NCBI GenBank assembly: GCA_002356515.1
Contig: AP017605.1
Location: 6,681,020-6,745,019, forward strand
DNA length: 64,000 nucleotides
Direction of reading: 5' to 3'
Source: Mesorhizobium loti
Lineage (GTDB): Bacteria > Pseudomonadota > Alphaproteobacteria > Rhizobiales > Rhizobiaceae
Part shown: positions 60,034 through 64,000 of the stretch, in pieces
Layout: every line of letters starts with the position of its first letter
Numbering within the stretch: the first letter of the stretch is position 1
Notes under the pieces: generated by a model
What the model saw: only the letters and a program-made list of their open reading frames with translations
Told to the model about the DNA's origin: nothing
The model's database searches: none
Position numbers and translations under genes: made by a program

Positions 60034-60043
60034 GTCCGTTCCC

Positions 60044-61156
60044 CTATTTGGTGATCGCCGTGGTGAACTCGGCGATGCTCATGGCCTTGACCGCGTCCCA
60101 GTCCCAATCGATGCCGATGCCGGGCTCGTCGGGCGCCAGCGCATGCCCATCCTCGATGCGCATATGCTTGCCGGTCAACTGGTCGAGCTGCGGAATGTAC
60201 TCGACATAGCGGCCGTTCTGAACGGCGCAGGTCAGGCTGACATGCAATTCCATCAGGAAATGCGGGCAGACCGGAATATCGAAGGCTTCCGCCGCATGGG
60301 CGATCTTGAGCCAGGGCGTGATGCCGCCGATGCGGCCGACATCGACCTGCACGATCGAACAGGCGCCCTTCTGCATGTATTCGCGGAAATGGCGCATCGA
60401 ATAGAGCGACTCGCCGATGGCGATCGGTGTCGGCGTCGAATTCGACAGCCTGATATGCCCGTCGATGTCGTCGGCCGGCAGCGGCTCCTCGATCCAGGCG
60501 AGATCGAGTTCGCGCAGCCTGGCAGCACGCCGGATCGCCTCGTCGACGGAAAACCCCTGGTTGGCGTCGGTCATGATCTCGTAGCCATCGCCGACCGCCT
60601 TGCGCACCGCCGACAAGCGCGCCAGATCCTCCGATCCGTGCGGCTTGCCGATCTTCACCTTCGAGCCGCGAAATCCCTTGGCCTTGGCCGCCAGCGCATC
60701 ATCGACAAGTGCTGCCGTCTCGATGTGCAGCCAGCCGCCTTCGGTCGTGTAGAGCGGGCAGCGGTCCTTGGCGCCGCCGGCCAGTTTCCACAGCGGCAAA
60801 TTCTGCTTCTTCGCCCTCAGATCCCAAAGTGCCGTGTCGATCGCGGCGATGGCGATGGATGTGATGGCGCCGATGGTCGTGGCATGCGTGGCGAATTCGA
60901 GATCGTGCCAGATTGCCTCGATCATGTCGGGGTCGCGGCCGATCAGGCGCGGCGCCAGATGATCGGACAGGAGCCGCATCACCGAGGACCCGCCGGTGCC
61001 GATCGTGTAGCTGTAGCCGGTGCCCACCGCGCCGTCGGAATCGGTGATGGTGACGATGGGCGTTTCCTGGCTGACGAAGCTCTGGATGGCGTCGGTGCGC
61101 TTGACCTTGGGCACAAGGTCCACCATCCGCAGTTCGATCTTCTCGATTTTAGCCAT
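60044..61156 (-). CDS. Enolase-superfamily sugar-acid dehydratase (mandelate racemase subgroup)
   Basis: A 370-residue enzyme. The acid-base Lys motif is SKVKIGK near residue 165; metal ligands are Asp in MTDANQGFS, Glu in WIEEPLPADD and Glu in IAIGESLYS; a His follows in CPHFLMELHVSL. This is the mandelate racemase layout used by L-fuconate, rhamnonate, galactarate and related dehydratases. With the RhaM-like neighbour a deoxy-aldonate substrate is likely. It lies three bases after the ATPase stop. Confidence 0.88.
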   Translation of the reverse strand: MAKIEKIELRMVDLVPKVKRTDAIQSFVSQETPIVTITDSDGAVGTGYSYTIGTGGSSVMRLLSDHLAPRLIGRDPDMIEAIWHDLEFATHATTIGAITSIAIAAIDTALWDLRAKKQNLPLWKLAGGAKDRCPLYTTEGGWLHIETAALVDDALAAKAKGFRGSKVKIGKPHGSEDLARLSAVRKAVGDGYEIMTDANQGFSVDEAIRRAARLRELDLAWIEEPLPADDIDGHIRLSNSTPTPIAIGESLYSMRHFREYMQKGACSIVQVDVGRIGGITPWLKIAHAAEAFDIPVCPHFLMELHVSLTCAVQNGRYVEYIPQLDQLTGKHMRIEDGHALAPDEPGIGIDWDWDAVKAMSIAEFTTAITK

Positions 61157-61159
61157 CGG

Positions 61160-62257
61160 TCAGCTCCGCAATGTCTTTCCGGTCTCGGTGGCGAACAGAT
61201 GCGCCTGCGACAGGTCGAGGCTCATCGCCACCCGCTCGCCGGATTTGAGCGGCCGCGGGTTCAGCATGCGCGAGACCCAGTCGCTGCCGTTGAACTCGAC
61301 GAACACCAGCGTCTCGTTGCCGAGCGGCTCGGTGACCGTGACCGGCAGCTCGATCTGGTGGACGTCGGCGGCACCGCCAGAGCTGATGCCATGACCAGCC
61401 GGATAGATGTCGTCAGGCCTCAGCCCGAACACCACTCTGTCGCCGGTCGCGACATTGGCCTTGAACTGGGCGGGCAAAGGCAGCTTCTCGCCGCTCGAGA
61501 AAACCAGCTGGCCGTCATCGATCGTTGCCTCATGCAAATTCATCGGCGGTGAGCCGATGAAGCCGGCGACGAAGCGGGTCGCAGGCCGGCGGAACACCTC
61601 GTCGGGTGTGCCGACCTGTTCGATATGGCCGTCGCGCATGATGACGATGCGGTCGGCCAGCGTCATCGCCTCGACCTGATCATGGGTGACGTAGATCACC
61701 GTCGACTGCACCTTGGCATGCAGCTTCTTGATCTCGGTGCGCATCTGCGTGCGCAGCTTCGCGTCGAGATTGGACAGCGGCTCGTCGAACAGGAAGACGT
61801 CGGGGTCGCGCACGATGGCGCGGCCCATGGCGACGCGCTGGCGCTGGCCGCCGGAGAGTTGCGACGGGCGGCGGTCGAGCAGCGTGTCGAGGCCGAGAAT
61901 GGCCGAGGCCTCGGCGACACGGCGGTCCATCTCTTCTTTGGCCGCTCCTGCGATCTTCAGGGAAAAGCCGAGATTCTCGCGCACCGTCATATGCGGGTAG
62001 AGCGCGTAGGACTGGAACACCATCGAGATGTTGCGCGAGCGCGGCGGCAGATCGTTGACGACGCGCCCGCCGATCTCGATCGAGCCGGCGCTGATTTCTT
62101 CGAGCCCGGCGATCATGCGCAAAGTCGTCGACTTACCACAGCCCGACGGGCCGACCAGCGCGATGAATTCACGGTCGGTGATATCGAGATCGATGCCGTG
62201 CACGATCCCGATATTGCCGTAGCGCTTGGTCAGCTTTTTGAGGGAAACCGTTGCCAT
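61160..62257 (-). CDS. Sugar ABC importer ATPase (UgpC/MalK family)
   Basis: A 365-residue ATPase with a C-terminal regulatory OB domain. Walker A GPSGCGKST, Q-loop VFQSYALYPHM, signature LSGGQRQRVAMGRAI, Walker B VFLFDEPLSNLDAKLR and VTHDQVEAMTLAD are canonical. ATPases of this family often serve several permease pairs, so it could also energise the ATPase-less sugar importer at 15639-19846. It sits four bases after the permease stop. Confidence 0.9.
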   Translation of the reverse strand: MATVSLKKLTKRYGNIGIVHGIDLDITDREFIALVGPSGCGKSTTLRMIAGLEEISAGSIEIGGRVVNDLPPRSRNISMVFQSYALYPHMTVRENLGFSLKIAGAAKEEMDRRVAEASAILGLDTLLDRRPSQLSGGQRQRVAMGRAIVRDPDVFLFDEPLSNLDAKLRTQMRTEIKKLHAKVQSTVIYVTHDQVEAMTLADRIVIMRDGHIEQVGTPDEVFRRPATRFVAGFIGSPPMNLHEATIDDGQLVFSSGEKLPLPAQFKANVATGDRVVFGLRPDDIYPAGHGISSGGAADVHQIELPVTVTEPLGNETLVFVEFNGSDWVSRMLNPRPLKSGERVAMSLDLSQAHLFATETGKTLRS

Positions 62258-62261
62258 GGGA

Positions 62262-63128
62262 TCAGCCTTTCACCGCGCCGGAGGTCAGGCCGCCGACAAG
62301 GTGTTTCTGGACGATGTAGGTGAGGGTGAGCGCCGGGATGATCATCACTACGGCGAGCGCGCACATGCCGCGCCAGTCGATGGTGAATTCGGCCGTGTAA
62401 TCGAGCAGGCCGACCGGCAGCGTCTTGGCGCTGACCGAACGGGTCAGTTGCGAGGCCAGCGCGAATTCGTTCCAGCAGGTCAGGAAGGCAAAGATGGCGG
62501 CGGACGCGATGCCCGGACCGGCAAGCGGAAACTCGACCTGCCAGAAGGCCTGCCAGCGGGTGCAGCCGTCGATCTGCGCGGCCTCCGCGAGATCCCTCGG
62601 CACCTGGCGGAAGAAGCCGTCGATCAGCCAGATGGTGAACGGTACGTTGAGCGCGACATAGGCGAGGATCAGCCCGAAATGCGTGTCGATGATGCCGAGC
62701 CGCACATAGAGGAAGAACAGCGGCAGCGACAGCGCGATGCCGGGCACGGTGCGCGTCAGCATCAGGCCAAGGAAGACGCTCGATTTGCCGCGGAAGCGAT
62801 AGCGCGCGAAGGCGTAGCCGCCGGCCATGCCGATGGCCACCGCGATCACCGTGGAAGTCACCGAGATGATCAGCGAGTTGCGGAAATATTCGATGACCGG
62901 GATGCCGCCCTTGCCGATGCCTGAGAACATCGCGACATAGGCATCGAACGAAACCTCCTGCGGAATCCACACCGGCGGCTTGGCCATGATCTCGACGGTC
63001 GGCCGCAGCGACGACAGCACGATCCAGAGGCCCGGCAAACAGATCGTCAGCATCGCCAGGAACAGGCCGATGCGGTAGACGATGCCGGTGAGCCGGCGCT
63101 TCAGGCGGGCGGAAGAATTCTCGTCCAT
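62262..63128 (-). CDS. Sugar ABC importer permease (MalG-type)
   Basis: A 288-residue permease with about six transmembrane segments. The EAA loop is AEAAQIDGCTRWQAFWQVEF, and the C-terminus is the usual GGLTSGAVKG. ATG 63128 overlaps the stop of the partner permease by one base. A longer upstream frame to 63281 reads through the partner gene in another frame and is discarded. Confidence 0.9.
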   Translation of the reverse strand: MDENSSARLKRRLTGIVYRIGLFLAMLTICLPGLWIVLSSLRPTVEIMAKPPVWIPQEVSFDAYVAMFSGIGKGGIPVIEYFRNSLIISVTSTVIAVAIGMAGGYAFARYRFRGKSSVFLGLMLTRTVPGIALSLPLFFLYVRLGIIDTHFGLILAYVALNVPFTIWLIDGFFRQVPRDLAEAAQIDGCTRWQAFWQVEFPLAGPGIASAAIFAFLTCWNEFALASQLTRSVSAKTLPVGLLDYTAEFTIDWRGMCALAVVMIIPALTLTYIVQKHLVGGLTSGAVKG

Positions 63129-64000
63129 CACCACTCCGCACCGATCTGCGTGCGCGCCGCGGCGAGCTTGTTGAAGAAATAGACGGTGAAGGCGATCGAC
63201 AGCAGGATCGAGAAATAGGCCATGGCGTTGGCCATGCCCATGCGCCCATCGCTGTAGGCGGTGCGCGCCACCAGCGTCCACAACAGCTCGGTGCGGCCGG
63301 CCGGTCCGCCATCGGTCATGATCTTGACGATGTCATAGGCGCGCGCGACGTCGAGCGAGCGGATGGTCATGGCGATGTAGGCAAAGGGCATGACGAACGG
63401 CCACGTCACATAGCGGAATGTCTGCCACGGCGTGCAGCCGTCGACGCGAGCCGCCTCGATCGGCTCTTTTGGCATGGCGAGCAGGCCGGCGAGGATCAGG
63501 ATGGCGAAGATCGCGGTCGACGACCAGATTTCGGCGATCGAGATGGCGATGAAGGCGAGACGGCCCTCGATCAGCCATGGAATGGCGTCTTGCGTAAGCC
63601 CGAGTGACTGCAGGGCATTGTTCACCAGGCCGATATTGTCGTTGAACATGAACTTGAACTGGAAGCCGACGAGGATCGGCGAGAACATCATCGGAAACAT
63701 CATCAGCGTGCGCAGGATGCGCTGGCCGCGCGTCGCCTTCTCGACCAGCATGGCAAGGCCAAGGCCAAGCAGCATTTCGAGATTGAGCGCGATGGTCAGC
63801 AGCAGCACCGTGCGGCCGAAGGCCCACCAGAAATCGGCGTTGGCCAGGATCGAGAGATAATTCCGGAAGCCGATGAAGACATAGAATGTCTCGGGCTTGG
63901 TCAGGCGGAACGGCGTGAAGCTCGAATAGAGCGACAAAAGCAGCGGCACGACGACGACCGCCGCCAGCACGACGAAGGCCGGAAGCAGCAGCAGGAATGG
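63128..64000 (-). CDS. Sugar ABC importer permease (MalF-type), truncated at the right edge
   Basis: The frame is still open at base 64000 on the minus strand (FLLLLPAFVVLAAVVVVPLL precedes the GTG at 63970), so the start codon lies outside the window. SLYSSFTPFRLTKPE and the EAA loop IEAARVDGCTPWQTFRYV identify the family. It is the most upstream gene seen in this operon; the binding protein is expected just beyond the edge. Confidence 0.88.
   Translation of the reverse strand, partial: PFLLLLPAFVVLAAVVVVPLLLSLYSSFTPFRLTKPETFYVFIGFRNYLSILANADFWWAFGRTVLLLTIALNLEMLLGLGLAMLVEKATRGQRILRTLMMFPMMFSPILVGFQFKFMFNDNIGLVNNALQSLGLTQDAIPWLIEGRLAFIAISIAEIWSSTAIFAILILAGLLAMPKEPIEAARVDGCTPWQTFRYVTWPFVMPFAYIAMTIRSLDVARAYDIVKIMTDGGPAGRTELLWTLVARTAYSDGRMGMANAMAYFSILLSIAFTVYFFNKLAAARTQIGAEW

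Noticed and set aside
59918..61552. A 544-codon plus-strand frame across the mutarotase, dehydratase and ATPase genes
   Set aside because: Antisense to overlapping real genes; low-complexity composition.

Overview
The window reads as chromosome, or a large replicon, of a high-GC rhizobial alphaproteobacterium, most like Mesorhizobium. The reasons are the GC-rich codon use, the many solute-specific ABC importers with adjoining catabolic genes, a Sinorhizobium-type ehu/eut ectoine locus, rhizobial intergenic palindromes and EcfG-type stress promoters. No rRNA, tRNA, CRISPR array, phage or intact insertion sequence was seen. Almost all of it is a row of nutrient-acquisition cassettes: importer, catabolic enzymes and regulator.

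Layout. (1) 1-2057: the end of a demethylating flavoprotein dehydrogenase and an S-formylglutathione hydrolase, which fit as formaldehyde source and sink. (2) 2083-8730, minus strand: a BMP-type nucleoside ABC importer ending in two nucleoside hydrolases. (3) 8986-12640: two tandem DUF1185 proteins, an enamidase-like amidohydrolase, a MarR regulator and an isochorismatase-like cysteine hydrolase. (4) 12875-19846: a sugar or polyol cassette with an NAD epimerase, SDR, Gfo/Idh oxidoreductase, two permeases, TIM-barrel isomerase and binding protein, but no ATPase. Four promoters in regions 2-4 carry the same 17-bp motif just downstream of a -35 hexamer, so these three cassettes look like one regulon. 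This is the best candidate for an undescribed system here.

(5) 20162-29858: an amine-oxidase-like flavoprotein, a HisC-like aminotransferase, an SDR, a HisD-family dehydrogenase with altered zinc ligands, a zinc-type dehydrogenase, a HutC-family regulator and a TauABC-type importer. Two control regions share paired TTGTATATG half-sites. A C3-sulfonate such as dihydroxypropanesulfonate is a plausible substrate. (6) 29960-33966: a secreted Gly/His-rich protein, an MFS exporter, a LysR remnant and tiny genes, two of them with EcfG-like stress promoters. (7) 33964-37739: a heterodimeric ABC exporter. (8) 38091-41067: a DAO-family flavoprotein, the remnant of a second one, and a 2-hydroxyacid dehydrogenase.

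(9) 41115-57383: an ectoine/5-hydroxyectoine uptake and degradation locus (doeC, doeD, doeX, enuR, ehuABCD, eutABC, doeA, doeB). The doeCD operon continues into an MDR oxidoreductase and an aromatic-amino-acid-lyase family protein that lacks the MIO-forming Ala-Ser-Gly triad. (10) 57469-64000: a GntR/FCD regulator converging on a sugar-acid operon of two permeases, an ATPase, an enolase-superfamily dehydratase, a RhaM-like mutarotase, a Gfo/Idh enzyme and a MaoC-like hydratase, which runs off the right edge.
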